Part shown: piece after piece, positions 18,225-27,689 of the stretch | Layout: each line of letters opens with the position of its first letter | Numbering within the stretch: position 1 is the stretch's first letter | DNA from: an uncultured Spartobacteria bacterium | GTDB lineage: Bacteria; Verrucomicrobiota; Verrucomicrobiia; Chthoniobacterales; UBA6821 | Assembly: GCA_903933015.1 (NCBI GenBank) | Contig: CAIZIQ010000199.1 | Location: forward strand, 1 to 33,120 | Direction: 5' to 3' | Length of the DNA: 33,120 bases | The notes under the pieces: model-generated | What the model was told of the DNA's origin: nothing | What the model saw: only the letters and a program-made list of their open reading frames with translations | Databases searched by the model: none | Program-made: the position numbers and the translations under genes

Positions 18225-19244
18225 ATGCGTATCGGAATGGTCGGTCTCGGTCGAATGGGAGCCAACATGGTTCTCCGCCTCATCAAGGCAGGCAACGAAG
18301 TCGTTGTTTGGGATCGCAGTGAGGCTGCCATCCAGGATCTTGCCTCCAAGGGGGCCATTGCCGCCAAGGATCCAGCGGATCTGGTCAGCAAGTTAACGGG
18401 CCCTAAGGCTGTCTGGATGATGATTCCGGCCGCCTACGTGGATGACACGATCGCCATCTTCGCACCCCTTCTTTCCAAGGGAGACATCCTGATCGACGGA
18501 GGAAATTCCTATTACAAGGATGATATCCGCCGCGCCAAGGAATTGGCCGCCAAGGGCATCGAGTATGTCGACGTCGGCACCTCTGGCGGTGTCTGGGGAC
18601 TCGAGCGAGGCTATTGCGAGATGATCGGTGGATCGAAGGAAGCTGTCGGATACCTCGACCCTATCCTCAAGGCCCTCGCCCCCGGCAAGGGAGATGCCCC
18701 AGTGACCCCGGGCCGTACCCGCAAGGGAACAGCCGAGGAAGGATATCTTCATTGCGGACCCAACGGTGCCGGACACTTCGTCAAGATGGTACACAACGGC
18801 ATCGAGTACGGCATCATGGCTGCCTATGCCGAGGGTCTGAACATCCTCAAGAACGCCAACGCCGGCAAGGTGAAGCGCGAGATTGATGCCGAGACCACGC
18901 CGCTCCGGGATCCTGAGAATTATCAGTATGATCTCGATCTCCCTGAGATCACCGAGGTATGGCGTCGCGGCAGCGTGGTAGCCAGTTGGTTGCTCGACCT
19001 CACTGCCGACGCCATGGCCCGCGATCCTGAGCTCGCTTCCTTCGGAGGGCGCGTCAGCGACTCAGGTGAGGGTCGCTGGACCATCCAGGCAGCGATCGAG
19101 GAGGGCGTGCCTGCGCCCGTTCTCACTACGGCGCTCTACGAGCGCTTCTCCAGTCGTAATCTTGCTCTCTTTGCCGACAAGATCTGTTCGGCGATGCGAT
19201 TCGAATTCGGAGGTCATCACGAGAAGCCGGCCGGCTCCAAGTAA
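18225..19244 (+). CDS. gnd: 6-phosphogluconate dehydrogenase, decarboxylating (short, YqeC/GntZ-like form)
   Basis: Oxidises 6-phosphogluconate to ribulose 5-phosphate and CO2. AGGAA sits about eight bases before the ATG. N-terminal Rossmann fold GMVGLGRMGANM, then DGGNSYYKDD, the substrate loop VGTSGGVWGLERGYCEMIGG, and the catalytic Lys/Asn in HFVKMVHNGIEYG. At 339 residues it belongs to the short form (about 300-340), which is often NAD+-preferring, rather than the 470-residue NADP+ enzyme; cofactor preference here is inference. It is 21 bases ahead of zwf, forming an oxidative pentose phosphate operon in reversed pathway order. Confidence 0.94.
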   Translation: MRIGMVGLGRMGANMVLRLIKAGNEVVVWDRSEAAIQDLASKGAIAAKDPADLVSKLTGPKAVWMMIPAAYVDDTIAIFAPLLSKGDILIDGGNSYYKDDIRRAKELAAKGIEYVDVGTSGGVWGLERGYCEMIGGSKEAVGYLDPILKALAPGKGDAPVTPGRTRKGTAEEGYLHCGPNGAGHFVKMVHNGIEYGIMAAYAEGLNILKNANAGKVKREIDAETTPLRDPENYQYDLDLPEITEVWRRGSVVASWLLDLTADAMARDPELASFGGRVSDSGEGRWTIQAAIEEGVPAPVLTTALYERFSSRNLALFADKICSAMRFEFGGHHEKPAGSK

Positions 19245-19265
19245 CCCCACCCGCAGTATACCATC

Positions 19266-20645
19266 ATGTCCGCACTCAAAAGCGACGCCCTGGTTCTTTT
19301 CGGAGCAACGGGAGATCTGGCCCACAAGAAACTCTTCGACACTATCCAGGCGCTCTATCGTCGGGGTGTGTTCGAGGGGCCGGTCATCGGCGTCGCCAAG
19401 AGTGGCATGACCCGCGAGCAGGTCATTGACCGTGCCCGCGAGGGGATCACCACTTACGGCCGTGGCGTGGATGAGGCGAACTTTAAGAAATTTGCCGACC
19501 AGTTTCAGTACGTCGATGGCGACTACGGAGACCCAGCCACCTTCCAGGCGCTCAAGAAAGCTCTCGGGAGCGCCCAACGTCCGATTCATTATCTGGCGAT
19601 CCCGCCGGTTCTTTTCGGAACGGTCACCAAGGGACTGAAGGCAGCCGGTTGCATTGATGAGACCTCCCGCGTCGTGGTCGAGAAGCCTTTCGGTCATGAC
19701 AAGGCCTCCGCAGAGACTCTCAATAGAACACTTCATGATGTTCTCGAGGAGCGTCAGGTCTTTAGAATAGACCATTACCTCGGGAAGGAAGCTACCCAGA
19801 ACGTCCTCTACACCCGTTTTGCCAACGCTTTTCTCGAGCCGGTTTGGAACCGCAACTACATCAGCAACATCCAGATCACCATGGCTGAGTCCTTCGGTGT
19901 GGATGGGCGAGGCGCTTTTTACGACGCCACCGGCTGTCTCCGTGATGTCATCGAGAACCACCTCATGCAGGTGGTCGGATTCCTTTGCATGGAGCCTCCC
20001 TACTGGCCTGACATGGAACGTGTCCGTGACGAGCAGATGAAGCTCTTTCGTTCCATTCGGACAATTTCCCCCAACGACATTGTCCGTGGTCAGTTTGAGG
20101 GATATCTCAAGGAGCCAGGTGTGGCCCCGAATAGTACCACGGAGACCTTTGCGGCTGTCCGTGTCTTCATTGACAACTGGCGATGGCAGGGAGTCCCCAT
20201 CTTCATCCGCGCCGGTAAGAACCTGCCTGTCTCGGCAACCGAAGTGCGTGTTCAGTTCCACCGTCCGCCTCTCGTCGTATTCCCCGACCAGCAGGCGCCG
20301 ATGCATAATTATGTGAGATTCCTCTTCACTCCGCGGATCGAGATTGCCCTCGGGATGCAGGTCAAGATCGACGGCGAGCGTATGGTTGGTGAGCCGATGG
20401 AACTCAAGGTGGTCGACCAGCAACCCGACGAGATGACTCCCTATGAGCGTCTTATCGGAGATGCGATCCAGGGTGACCAAGCCCTCTTTGCACGCCAGGA
20501 TGTCGTTGAGGAGGGGTGGAGAATCGTCGAGAATATTCTCGGAAACTCGGTTCCCGTGCATCCCTACAAACCGGGCACATGGGGTCCCTCCGAAGTCAAC
20601 GATGTCCTCCTCCCTTCGGGCGGATGGCACGCGCCTAAGGTCTAG
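19266..20645 (+). CDS. zwf: Glucose-6-phosphate 1-dehydrogenase
   Basis: First step of the oxidative pentose phosphate pathway, yielding NADPH and 6-phosphogluconolactone. Nucleotide-binding motif [14 protein letters not shown] near the N-terminus, EKPFGHD, and the active-site signature [10 protein letters not shown] with the catalytic His region. The C-terminal domain is typical ([19 protein letters not shown]). The 459 residues are near the usual 460-490. It follows gnd by 21 bases, so both are likely on one mRNA. The pgl lactonase gene is not present here. Confidence 0.96.
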   Translation: MSALKSDALVLFGATGDLAHKKLFDTIQALYRRGVFEGPVIGVAKSGMTREQVIDRAREGITTYGRGVDEANFKKFADQFQYVDGDYGDPATFQALKKALGSAQRPIHYLAIPPVLFGTVTKGLKAAGCIDETSRVVVEKPFGHDKASAETLNRTLHDVLEERQVFRIDHYLGKEATQNVLYTRFANAFLEPVWNRNYISNIQITMAESFGVDGRGAFYDATGCLRDVIENHLMQVVGFLCMEPPYWPDMERVRDEQMKLFRSIRTISPNDIVRGQFEGYLKEPGVAPNSTTETFAAVRVFIDNWRWQGVPIFIRAGKNLPVSATEVRVQFHRPPLVVFPDQQAPMHNYVRFLFTPRIEIALGMQVKIDGERMVGEPMELKVVDQQPDEMTPYERLIGDAIQGDQALFARQDVVEEGWRIVENILGNSVPVHPYKPGTWGPSEVNDVLLPSGGWHAPKV

Positions 20646-20754
20646 GGTGTTTTAAATAAACATGTGGCCGTCGATTTGAGAGAGGTGAATTGTTGAGGGC
20701 AAGCGGATGCCTTCGCTCTATCGCGATCCATTTGGGGCATGGTAGTCTCACACG

Positions 20755-21975
20755 ATGACTGCCGCCCTTCTGCTTTTAGTTGGTCTCCTGCTTGGTACGG
20801 TGATCGGATGGATTTTCAAGGATGCCAAGAGCCGCGGAGAACTCTCGATTGCGCAGTTCCGCGCTCAGCAGGCTGAGTCAGAGGCTCGGCGCCTTAGCAT
20901 CGAAGTCGCCAAGGCCACCGAGGGGCAGAACCAGTTAGCAGAAACACTGACCGCTCAGTTCAAGAACCTTGCTTCCGAGATCCTTGAGGAGCGGAGCAAG
21001 TCCTTTTCCCAATCCAGCAGTGAGAAACTTGGTGGACTCCTGACCCCGCTTCAGGAGCAGCTCGACCGTTTCCGCAAGCGGGTTGATGAGGTGCACGAAT
21101 CTCAAACCCGGAGTACGAGCGGTCTGCAGGAACATCTCAAAAGCCTATCCCAGCTCAATGTCCGTCTCTCTGAGGATGCGCGCAACCTGGCTTCTGCACT
21201 CAAGGGTGAATCCCAGCGTCGAGGTGCCTGGGGTGAGATGATCCTCGAGAGGACGCTTGAGCTCTCGGGGCTCGAGCGCGGCCGTGAATTTGAGCTTCAG
21301 GTCTCGACCGAGAACAGGCTCCGCCCTGATGCGGTGATTCACCTTCCGGAGGATCGTTTCATCGTGGTCGATTCGAAGGTATCGCTCGTCGATTACGAGC
21401 ACTCCTGCAATGCCGAGGGTGAGGAGGAGCGTCAGCGAGCCTTGGCCGATCATGCCGCTGCGGTACGCCAGCACATCAAGTCACTCTCTGAAAAAGGATA
21501 TCCCGATCTCTTCGAGGGTAAGACTCCCGAGGTGGTGATGATGTTCCTGCCGATCGAACCTGCCTTCGGTGCGGCACTCATGGCTGATCCTAAGCTTTTC
21601 GAATTTGCCTTTGCTCATCGGGTAATTCTGGTGACACCGAGCACCCTGCTGGCAGCCCTCCGAACGGTGAACAATGTCTGGAAGGTCGAGAAGCAGACCA
21701 AGAATGTCCTCGAGATCGCGCGTCTCGGAGGAGTCCTGCATGATAAACTGAGCGAGTTCGCCAAGGGGTTGCTGCTGGTCAGGCAGCGACTTGCCCAGGC
21801 GACTGAGGCACATGACGAATCGATTGCGCGACTCAAGGATCAGCGTGGCAATATCCTTGGAACCGCCATACGGCTCCAAGAACTCGGGGCCAAGGCCGAG
21901 AAACAAATGCCGGCTGAGCTCCTGCCTGAATCTGTTGAATCAGTTAAATCCTCAGAGCCGCCACGCCTGGGCTGA
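20755..21975 (+). CDS. rmuC: DNA recombination protein RmuC family
   Basis: Putative nuclease-fold protein limiting DNA inversions and rearrangements between short inverted repeats, as described for E. coli RmuC. An N-terminal membrane helix (ALLLLVGLLLGTVIGWIF) anchors it; a long coiled coil runs to about residue 140. The conserved core follows: RRGAWGEMILERTLELSGL, then DAVIHLPEDRFIVVDSKVSLVDYE, and VMMFLPIEPAFGAAL. The 406 residues fit the family. Given how many inverted repeats lie in this window, its presence is notable but not evidence of a link. It is five bases ahead of the solute-binding lipoprotein gene. Confidence 0.93.
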   Translation: MTAALLLLVGLLLGTVIGWIFKDAKSRGELSIAQFRAQQAESEARRLSIEVAKATEGQNQLAETLTAQFKNLASEILEERSKSFSQSSSEKLGGLLTPLQEQLDRFRKRVDEVHESQTRSTSGLQEHLKSLSQLNVRLSEDARNLASALKGESQRRGAWGEMILERTLELSGLERGREFELQVSTENRLRPDAVIHLPEDRFIVVDSKVSLVDYEHSCNAEGEEERQRALADHAAAVRQHIKSLSEKGYPDLFEGKTPEVVMMFLPIEPAFGAALMADPKLFEFAFAHRVILVTPSTLLAALRTVNNVWKVEKQTKNVLEIARLGGVLHDKLSEFAKGLLLVRQRLAQATEAHDESIARLKDQRGNILGTAIRLQELGAKAEKQMPAELLPESVESVKSSEPPRLG

Positions 21976-21980
21976 AATCG

Positions 21981-22793
21981 ATGAAAAACATAAGGGCTAC
22001 ACGATTTTTTCTTCTGATTGCCTTGGCAGTTATTGGGTTGGTCGCTTGCCGGAAGTCCCCTGATGACCACGGTTCGCAGCCTCTCTCGCTCATCGTCGGG
22101 ATGGATTTGTCCTATCCTCCATTCGAGACCATTGATGCGCAGGGAGATCCCGCTGGGATCAGCGTCGATTTGGCCAAATCCCTCGGAGAGTTCCTTCATC
22201 GACCGATCCGGATCGTGAACATTCCCTTCACCGGTCTCATTCCATCACTCCTGACCGGCAAAATCGACCTCATCATTTCATCGATGACCGCAACCGTGGA
22301 GAGGGAAAAGACAATCTCCTTCTCCGACCCCTACCTTACGATCGGTCTTGCACTTCTTGCTGGCAGTAAATCTGGAATTTCAGGAGCCAAGGATCTTGAT
22401 CATCCCACCCGTACGATTGCCGTGAGGCAGGGGACGACGGCCCAAGTCTGGGCACAGAAACATCTCACGCAGGCCAAGGTGCTGGTGTTCGACAAGGAAT
22501 CCTCTGCTGTTCTTGAAGTCGTCCAAGGCAAGGCCAATGGCTTTCTCTATGATCAGATGAGCGTCTGGAAGAACCATCAGGAGCATCCCTCCGAGACCAT
22601 GGCCCTGCTTGCCCCCATACAGACCGAGTCGTGGGCGATCGGAATCCGTCCGGGTGATACGGAGTTGCGCGCCCAAGTGAATGCCTTTCTGAAGGCTTTT
22701 CGAGCCTCCGGTGGATTTGAGCGTCTCGGCGATCACTACCTCAAGGATCAGAAAGAGGCTTTTGCCAAAGCCGGAATCCCCTTTTATTTTTAA
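21981..22793 (+). CDS. Amino-acid-type ABC transporter solute-binding lipoprotein (SBP family 3)
   Basis: Periplasmic binding protein, predicted lipid-anchored: the signal peptide MKNIRATRFFLLIALAVIG ends in a lipobox LVAC. The family-3 fold is clear: VGMDLSYPPFETIDAQGDPAGISVDLA, the ligand-site region GLIPSLLTGKIDLIISSMTATVEREK, then SFSDPYL. The ligand is likely a polar amino acid or similar compound, but the exact one cannot be told. There is no permease or ATPase gene beside it, so it is an orphan binding protein here; it starts five bases after rmuC and probably shares its mRNA. Confidence 0.9.
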   Translation: MKNIRATRFFLLIALAVIGLVACRKSPDDHGSQPLSLIVGMDLSYPPFETIDAQGDPAGISVDLAKSLGEFLHRPIRIVNIPFTGLIPSLLTGKIDLIISSMTATVEREKTISFSDPYLTIGLALLAGSKSGISGAKDLDHPTRTIAVRQGTTAQVWAQKHLTQAKVLVFDKESSAVLEVVQGKANGFLYDQMSVWKNHQEHPSETMALLAPIQTESWAIGIRPGDTELRAQVNAFLKAFRASGGFERLGDHYLKDQKEAFAKAGIPFYF

Positions 22794-22881
22794 TCAAAGG
22801 TTCCGCTTGGGCCCCCCTCAGGCCTATAATCTGAAACCCTAAAGCCGAACTCCCTTTCACTTTCATTCTCACTCCATCTTT

Positions 22882-23811
22882 ATGAAAACAGCACTCCTCT
22901 TCTCCGGTCAGGGAGCCCAAGCCGTCGGCATGGGCAAGGACCTTGCCGCCAGCTACCCTGCTGCCGCTGATCTCTTCGCCAAGGCCGATGGGATTCTCGG
23001 TTACTCCCTTTCGCAGATCGCCTTCGAGGGGCCTGTCGATGAACTCACCAAGACCTCTGTTTGCCAGCCCGCGCTCTATACTCATGGGCTAGCTGCTCTG
23101 GCCGTCCTGAAGGAGAAGTTCCCTGCTCTTTCCTTTGATGCCGCCGCCGGTCTCTCTCTTGGGGAATTCACTGCCCATGCCTCAGCCGGAACCTTTGATT
23201 TCGAGACCGGACTACGATTGGTCGATCAGCGTTCCCGTTTCATGCAGGAGGCCTGCGAGGCCACCGAGGGGGGAATGGCAGCCATTATCGGGGCCGATGA
23301 GCAGGGGGTGCGTGATCTTGCAGCTGCTGCAGATGTCGATGTGGCCAATTTCAACAGCCCTGGTCAGATCGTTATCTCCGGGGAGAAGTCAAAGATCGCC
23401 CTTGCTGTCGGCATGGCCAAGGAATTCGGAGCCCGCAAAGCGGTCGAGTTGACCGTGGCAGGAGCCTTCCATTCCCGTCTCATGGAACCCGCCTACCAGC
23501 GCCTGAGCGCGGTACTTTCCGAGACTCCGATCGTCATGCCGCGGGTAACCGTCGTTGGAAATGTGGATGCCCGTCCTGCAGGATCACCCGATGCCATTCG
23601 CAAGTCACTTGCCGATCAGGTCACGGGATCGGTCTGCTGGACCGCCAGCATCGAGTACATGATCGACCACCTCGGTATCATGCGATTCCTCGAACTCGGC
23701 CCCGGCGGAATCATTGCTGGCCTCGTCGGTCGTATCCGCAAGGGCACTGAAGTCATCAGCGTCTCCGATGCCGCTTCCCTCGAGGCGGCTCTACCGACAC
23801 TTCATTCGTAG
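22882..23811 (+). CDS. fabD: Malonyl-CoA:ACP transacylase
   Basis: Loads malonyl groups onto acyl carrier protein for fatty acid synthesis. N-terminal LLFSGQGAQAVGMG is the family start; the nucleophile Ser is in GLSLGEFTA (canonical GHSLGE, here Leu in place of His); the Arg pocket is in LVDQRSRFMQEAC and the catalytic His in VAGAFHSRLM. The 309 residues are full length. The leader is pyrimidine-rich (CCCTTTCACTTTC...CTCACTCC) with no obvious Shine-Dalgarno. No fabH, fabG or acpP genes are adjacent; tatA follows by four bases. Confidence 0.95.
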   Translation: MKTALLFSGQGAQAVGMGKDLAASYPAAADLFAKADGILGYSLSQIAFEGPVDELTKTSVCQPALYTHGLAALAVLKEKFPALSFDAAAGLSLGEFTAHASAGTFDFETGLRLVDQRSRFMQEACEATEGGMAAIIGADEQGVRDLAAAADVDVANFNSPGQIVISGEKSKIALAVGMAKEFGARKAVELTVAGAFHSRLMEPAYQRLSAVLSETPIVMPRVTVVGNVDARPAGSPDAIRKSLADQVTGSVCWTASIEYMIDHLGIMRFLELGPGGIIAGLVGRIRKGTEVISVSDAASLEAALPTLHS

Positions 23812-23815
23812 CCTC

Positions 23816-24106
23816 ATGTTCCTTGCCTTTGGAATGCCGGCTGCGCCGGAGTGGATCTTCATTGGGATTCTGGCACTTGTCCTTCTTGGGCCCAAGAAAC
23901 TACCGGAACTCGCTCGTGGACTTGGCAAGGCGCTTGGGGAACTGCAGAAAGCCAAAGAGGACTTCCACCGCGAGATCGCCGGGGTTCCTCCGCTGCCCAA
24001 GATCGAGCCGCCGCAGGGACTTCAGTCAACAACTTCAGAGATAGCTTCTCCAACGGAAACTGGGGTTACCCCTGCCCAGCCTGTTTCTCCTCAGGAAAAG
24101 AAGTAG
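23816..24106 (+). CDS. tatA: Sec-independent protein translocase subunit TatA/TatB family
   Basis: Membrane component of the twin-arginine pathway for exporting folded proteins. I start at ATG 23816 (MFLAFGMPAAPEW), four bases after fabD, rather than the track's upstream frame. A single N-terminal membrane helix (WIFIGILALVLLG) leads via PKKLPELARGLGKALGELQKAKEDF into the usual amphipathic helix, then a Pro/Thr/Ser-rich tail. The 96 residues fit TatA or short TatB; I cannot separate the two. tatC is not in the window. Confidence 0.88.
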   Translation: MFLAFGMPAAPEWIFIGILALVLLGPKKLPELARGLGKALGELQKAKEDFHREIAGVPPLPKIEPPQGLQSTTSEIASPTETGVTPAQPVSPQEKK

Positions 24107-24200
24107 CCATAAAAGACGCCTACCCAGTCAGCTTTTGTGGTTAATAATCAATCTAGTTTTTCCTATCTTCCTGTTTTCCAGATTAAGTTCTCAGTTTTTG

Positions 24201-25244
24201 TCAGAGGGTGGCCATGTCGATCACGAAGCGGTACTTCACATCGTTCTTGAGCATGCGGGCGTAGGCCTCGTTGATCTTTCCCATCGGGATCAACTCCACA
24301 TCGCTCGCGATCCCATGCTCGGCACAATAATCGAGCATCTCTTGGGTCTCAGGTAGTCCACCGACCAGTGAACCGACGAGTCGCTTCCGTCCTCCCACAA
24401 GGCTGAAGGCATGCACCGCAGCGGGGACTTCGGGAACGCCGACCAGGCACATCGTGCCATCCCGCTTGAGCAGCGAGAGATAGGCATTGAGATCATGATT
24501 TGCAGAGACGGTATCGAGGATGAAGTCGAACGTTCCCGTTGCCCCCTCCATCTGCTCGGGAGAGGTGGAGAGGATCACCTCGTCTGCGCCAAGTTTCTTG
24601 GCATCGGCGATTTTACCCTCGGAGGTCGTGAAACAGACGACGTGCGCTCCAAAAGAGTGAGCGAACTTCAGGGCCATGTGCCCCAAGCCACCCAGGCCTA
24701 CGACGCCGACCTTCTTGCCGGGACCCACCTTCCAGTGGCGAAGGGGTGAGTAGGTTGTGATTCCTGCGCACAGGAGTGGAGCTGCAGCGGCAGGATCGAT
24801 CTTGTCCGAAACTTTCAGGACAAAGCGCTCGTCGACGACGATCTGGTTCGAGTAGCCGCCGAAGTTCAGACCCTTACCATCACGGGTCTTGCTGTTGTAG
24901 GTGCCGGTGAAGTGATTCTCACAATAGTTCTCCAGGCCCTCATTGCAGCTGGGACAGGTCCGGCAGGAATCGACAAAACAGCCGACACCAACACGATCCC
25001 CCGGCACGAACTTAGTGACGGCAGAGCCGACCTGCTTCACTGTGCCGATAATTTCATGTCCCGGCACCATCGGGTAGAGAGAGCCACCCCACTCGTCACG
25101 CGACATGTGAATGTCGGTGTGGCAGACACCACAGTGAGAAATCTCGAGATGAACGTCATGGGTCCCCGGTTCGCGGCGTTCAAAGGAGAAGGGAGCAATC
25201 GGGGAAGTGGAGCTTTGGGCGGCGTAGCCTTTGGTAGGAAGCAT
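24201..25244 (-). CDS. Zinc-dependent NAD(P) alcohol dehydrogenase (YahK/cinnamyl-alcohol-dehydrogenase type)
   Basis: Medium-chain dehydrogenase/reductase, probably reducing aldehydes with NADPH. Catalytic zinc ligands are in CGVCHTD, PGHE and the later Cys; the structural zinc site is the four-Cys cluster SCRTCPSCNEGLENYC. The coenzyme-binding motif is GVVGLGGLGHMALKFA. The 347 residues start at ATG 25244 (MLPTKGYAAQSSTSP), a start typical of the YahK/AdhC group. The true substrate is unknown. It is convergent with tatA across 94 bases that show T-rich tracts but no clear hairpin terminator. Confidence 0.93.
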   Translation of the reverse strand: MLPTKGYAAQSSTSPIAPFSFERREPGTHDVHLEISHCGVCHTDIHMSRDEWGGSLYPMVPGHEIIGTVKQVGSAVTKFVPGDRVGVGCFVDSCRTCPSCNEGLENYCENHFTGTYNSKTRDGKGLNFGGYSNQIVVDERFVLKVSDKIDPAAAAPLLCAGITTYSPLRHWKVGPGKKVGVVGLGGLGHMALKFAHSFGAHVVCFTTSEGKIADAKKLGADEVILSTSPEQMEGATGTFDFILDTVSANHDLNAYLSLLKRDGTMCLVGVPEVPAAVHAFSLVGGRKRLVGSLVGGLPETQEMLDYCAEHGIASDVELIPMGKINEAYARMLKNDVKYRFVIDMATL

Positions 25245-25615
25245 GATGATAGGTGTTGGAGGGATTCAATCGTGGCCGATCAGGGAAGATCTGCAATGAC
25301 AATTGATGGTTTCTTCATGGAGCAATCCAGATCACTTTTCATCCCTGTTTTTCACCTCAATTTATTCCGGATTGAACATGATTCTGGGGTCGCCAAATCT
25401 GTTCTACAGAGCTAAAAATATCATCTTGTCCTGCAAAGGAGAAAAGCAGACCCAAATCGATAGCGATTCGGCCCAAATTTGAAACATATCCAGGATCTCT
25501 TCAACCGGAGCAGCCAAGTGCGGCAGCATGCCCACCCCAAGTTCCCCCCTTGTACCTTTAACTCGCTCCCCCCTTGCAGCTTAGCCCCCATATCTAAACT
25601 CCTCTTTTCCCAACT
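25245..25615. promoter_or_regulatory. Divergent spacer between alcohol dehydrogenase and rmlA
   Basis: No convincing gene. It must hold promoters for both flanking operons, but I see no strong -35/-10 pair; TTGAAC at 25372 with AAATCT 17 bases later is only a weak candidate. The last 75 bases before rmlA are pyrimidine-rich, with two similar CCCCCCTTG blocks and TTAGCCCCCATATCTAAACTCC. This resembles the CCTAA-type tracts found before other genes here. Confidence 0.35.
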
Positions 25616-26497
25616 ATGAAACGTAAAGGCATCGTTCTCGCCGGAGGATCCGGTTCCCGTCTCCATCCCTTGACCATGGCCGTGAGTAAGCAACTCATGC
25701 CCGTCTATGACAAGCCGATGATCTACTACCCGATCTCAGTGCTTATGCTCGCCGGGATTCGGGAGATCCTGATCATCTCGACACCGCATGACCTGCCTGC
25801 TTTTCGCCGCCTCCTGGGTGATGGTTCCCGATATGGGGTGCGGTTTGAGTATGCCGAGCAGCCTTCTCCTGATGGTCTTGCACAGGCTTTTCTTATTGGT
25901 GCGGAGTTCTTGGCTGGATCTCCTGCTGCCTTGGTTCTGGGAGACAACCTCTTCTATGGCCATGACTTCACGGATACTCTGGCAGAGGCTGATGCGCTTC
26001 ATCATCAGTCGACGGTCTTCGGTTACGAGGTTGCTGATCCTACAGCCTACGGTGTTGTCGAGTTTGATGCGGACGGTTGCGCCATCTCGCTTGAGGAAAA
26101 GCCCGTTGAGCCGAAAAGTAACTACGCCGTCCCCGGTCTCTATTTTTATAGTTCCGATGTCGTGGAGATGGCCCGCAAGCTTCAACCTTCGAAGAGAGGT
26201 GAGCTTGAGATCACTGATTTGAACAGGCTCTACCTCGAGGAGGGAAGACTCCATGTCCAGAAGCTAGGCCGCGGCACGGCGTGGCTCGATACTGGAACTC
26301 ATGATTCCTTGCTGGAGGCCGCTGATTTCGTCCGCGCCATCCAGAACCGACAGGGTCTCCGTATTGCCTGCCTCGAGGAGATCGGTCTTCAAATGGGTTT
26401 CTTGGATGAGGAAGCCTTTGAGCGCTCCCTCGAACCACTGGGAAAATCGAGCTACGGAACCTATCTCCGAAATGTTCTCAAACGCAGAAAAAAGTAA
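25616..26497 (+). CDS. rmlA: Glucose-1-phosphate thymidylyltransferase
   Basis: Makes dTDP-glucose from glucose 1-phosphate and dTTP, the first step to dTDP-L-rhamnose. The nucleotide-binding start [17 protein letters not shown] is followed by [26 protein letters not shown] and the metal-site region [13 protein letters not shown], then VVEFDADG...SLEEKP. The 293 residues match the RmlA group. First gene of a polysaccharide locus; 30 bases before rmlC. Also called rfbA. Confidence 0.96.
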   Translation: MKRKGIVLAGGSGSRLHPLTMAVSKQLMPVYDKPMIYYPISVLMLAGIREILIISTPHDLPAFRRLLGDGSRYGVRFEYAEQPSPDGLAQAFLIGAEFLAGSPAALVLGDNLFYGHDFTDTLAEADALHHQSTVFGYEVADPTAYGVVEFDADGCAISLEEKPVEPKSNYAVPGLYFYSSDVVEMARKLQPSKRGELEITDLNRLYLEEGRLHVQKLGRGTAWLDTGTHDSLLEAADFVRAIQNRQGLRIACLEEIGLQMGFLDEEAFERSLEPLGKSSYGTYLRNVLKRRKK

Positions 26498-26527
26498 CCT
26501 TCGGTTCCTTACCTAAAGCCTTAGCCC

Positions 26528-27079
26528 ATGCAAAAACTCCCAACCAAAATTCATGATGCGTTCCTGCTGAAGCCGAAAGTGTTCGGTGATGCGCGTGGAT
26601 TTTTCCTAGAGTCTTGGAATAAAAAGACGTTTCTCGAACTCGTTGGCGACTTTGATTTTGTTCAGGATAATCACTCCCGTTCTTCCAAACATGTCCTTCG
26701 CGGACTGCATTATCAGTCCGGCGATACCGCTCAGGGAAAACTCGTCTGGGTTACGGCAGGAACTGTTTATGACGTACTTGTGGACCTTCGTAAAAGCTCC
26801 CCGACCTATGGCCAATGGGACGGCTACTACCTGACGGCGGATGCGCATGAGCGTCTCTGGGTTCCTCCTGGATGTGCCCATGGTTTTTTGGTTGTCAGCG
26901 ACACGGCTGATTTCCACTACAAGGTGACGTCGCTCTACTCCCCCAAGGACGAACGCGCCCTTCGCTGGGATGATCCCCACCTTGCGATTACTTGGCCCAT
27001 TGAGATTGGTATCAATCCGCTTGTTTCTCCCAAAGATGCATCTGCAGCCTCCTTCGCCGACTGTGAGAAATACGCATAA
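26528..27079 (+). CDS. rmlC: dTDP-4-dehydrorhamnose 3,5-epimerase
   Basis: Epimerises dTDP-4-keto-6-deoxyglucose at C3 and C5. The cupin core shows the catalytic His in LRGLHYQSG, the KLVWVTAGTVYDVLVDLRKSSPTYG strand set, and WVPPGCAHGFLVVSDTADFHYKVTSLY with the active-site Tyr. The 183 residues are normal. Preceded by TTACCTAAAGCCTTAGCCC, one of the recurring pre-start tracts. It comes before rmlB in this cluster and is separated from it by a toxin-antitoxin pair. Also called rfbC. Confidence 0.95.
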   Translation: MQKLPTKIHDAFLLKPKVFGDARGFFLESWNKKTFLELVGDFDFVQDNHSRSSKHVLRGLHYQSGDTAQGKLVWVTAGTVYDVLVDLRKSSPTYGQWDGYYLTADAHERLWVPPGCAHGFLVVSDTADFHYKVTSLYSPKDERALRWDDPHLAITWPIEIGINPLVSPKDASAASFADCEKYA

Positions 27080-27098
27080 AAGGGAATTTGGACAAATA

Positions 27099-27104
27099 TT
27101 GACA
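27099..27104 (+). promoter_or_regulatory. Possible -35 box of the parDE pair
   Basis: A perfect TTGACA lies 28 bases before the parD ATG, within an A/T-rich AATTTGG...ATAAATT near-palindrome that could be the antitoxin's operator. The matching -10 is poor (AAATTG at 17-base spacing), so this is a weak call. Confidence 0.3.
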
Positions 27105-27132
27105 TAAATTGGCGGGGTGCGAAATTGATGCT

Positions 27133-27396
27133 ATGAATGTTTCCCTAACCACAGAAATGGAGCAGTGGGTGCAGCAGAAAGTAGGAAGTGGGCTCTATAC
27201 CTCTGCTAGCGAGGTAGTTAGAGAGGCTATTCGGGCTCTCCATGCCAAGGAAACGCGCAATAGCACCAAGCTCGCCAATTTGCGTGATGCACTTCAGCAG
27301 GGCATCGATACTGCTGATCAGGGTGACCTCTTGGAGTGGGATGAAACCGTTGCCATGGAAATCAAGCAGACTGGTCGGAAGCGTCGCCAAGCATGA
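27133..27396 (+). CDS. parD: ParD-like ribbon-helix-helix antitoxin
   Basis: Antitoxin of a type II toxin-antitoxin pair, expected to bind ParE and repress its own promoter. I start at ATG 27133 (MNVSLTTEMEQWVQQKV); the ORF track adds eight residues. The RHH signature is visible: NVSLTTEMEQWVQQKV (strand and helix), then YTSASEVVREAIRAL, the classic ParD/CopG helix. The C-terminal third (NLRDALQQGIDTAD...LLEWDETVAMEIKQ) is the toxin-binding tail. Its stop overlaps the parE start by ATGA. It sits within the rhamnose operon, 53 bases after rmlC. Confidence 0.9.
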   Translation: MNVSLTTEMEQWVQQKVGSGLYTSASEVVREAIRALHAKETRNSTKLANLRDALQQGIDTADQGDLLEWDETVAMEIKQTGRKRRQA

Positions 27397-27689
27397 GGCT
27401 CCTTCTATCGGGGAGAGCCAAACAGGATCTCATCGAGATCTGGGAGTATATCGCTTCGCATGATGAAGAGGCAGCCGATCAATACATCGATCACTTGAGG
27501 CGACGCGCCATGGAGTTGATAACTCACCCTGAGCTTGGTCGTAGCCGAGACGACATCCATCACGGTATTCGCAGTTTGCTTTCCAGAAACCACCTTCTTT
27601 TTTACCGGATCCGAGCCAATGAGATTCAGATCCTAAGAATCCTCCATGGCAGCATGGATCTTCCAAACCAAGACTTTCCTACAGCCTAA
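27393..27689 (+). CDS. parE: ParE-like toxin (RelE/ParE superfamily)
   Basis: Toxin of the pair; ParE proteins poison DNA gyrase. Features: LLLSGRAKQDLIEIWEYIASHDEEAADQYI (family N-terminus), then PELGRSRDDIHHGIRSLLSRNHLLFYRI and EIQILRILHGSMDL. The Arg-rich C-terminal strand motif (VLHxxMD-like) is intact, so it is probably functional. The 98 residues are normal. The last codons (ACA GCC TAA) already form part of the CCTAA repeat tract that precedes rmlB, so the toxin's end and the tract are fused. gyrA, the likely class of target, is in the same window but far away. Confidence 0.9.
   Translation: MRLLLSGRAKQDLIEIWEYIASHDEEAADQYIDHLRRRAMELITHPELGRSRDDIHHGIRSLLSRNHLLFYRIRANEIQILRILHGSMDLPNQDFPTA

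Noticed and set aside
19062-20630. 522-residue minus-strand ORF opposite zwf
   Set aside because: Antisense shadow; the plus strand has full glucose-6-phosphate dehydrogenase motifs.
25421-25693. 90-residue minus-strand ORF across the rmlA start
   Set aside because: No recognisable domain, overlaps the conserved rmlA N-terminus, and no ribosome site.
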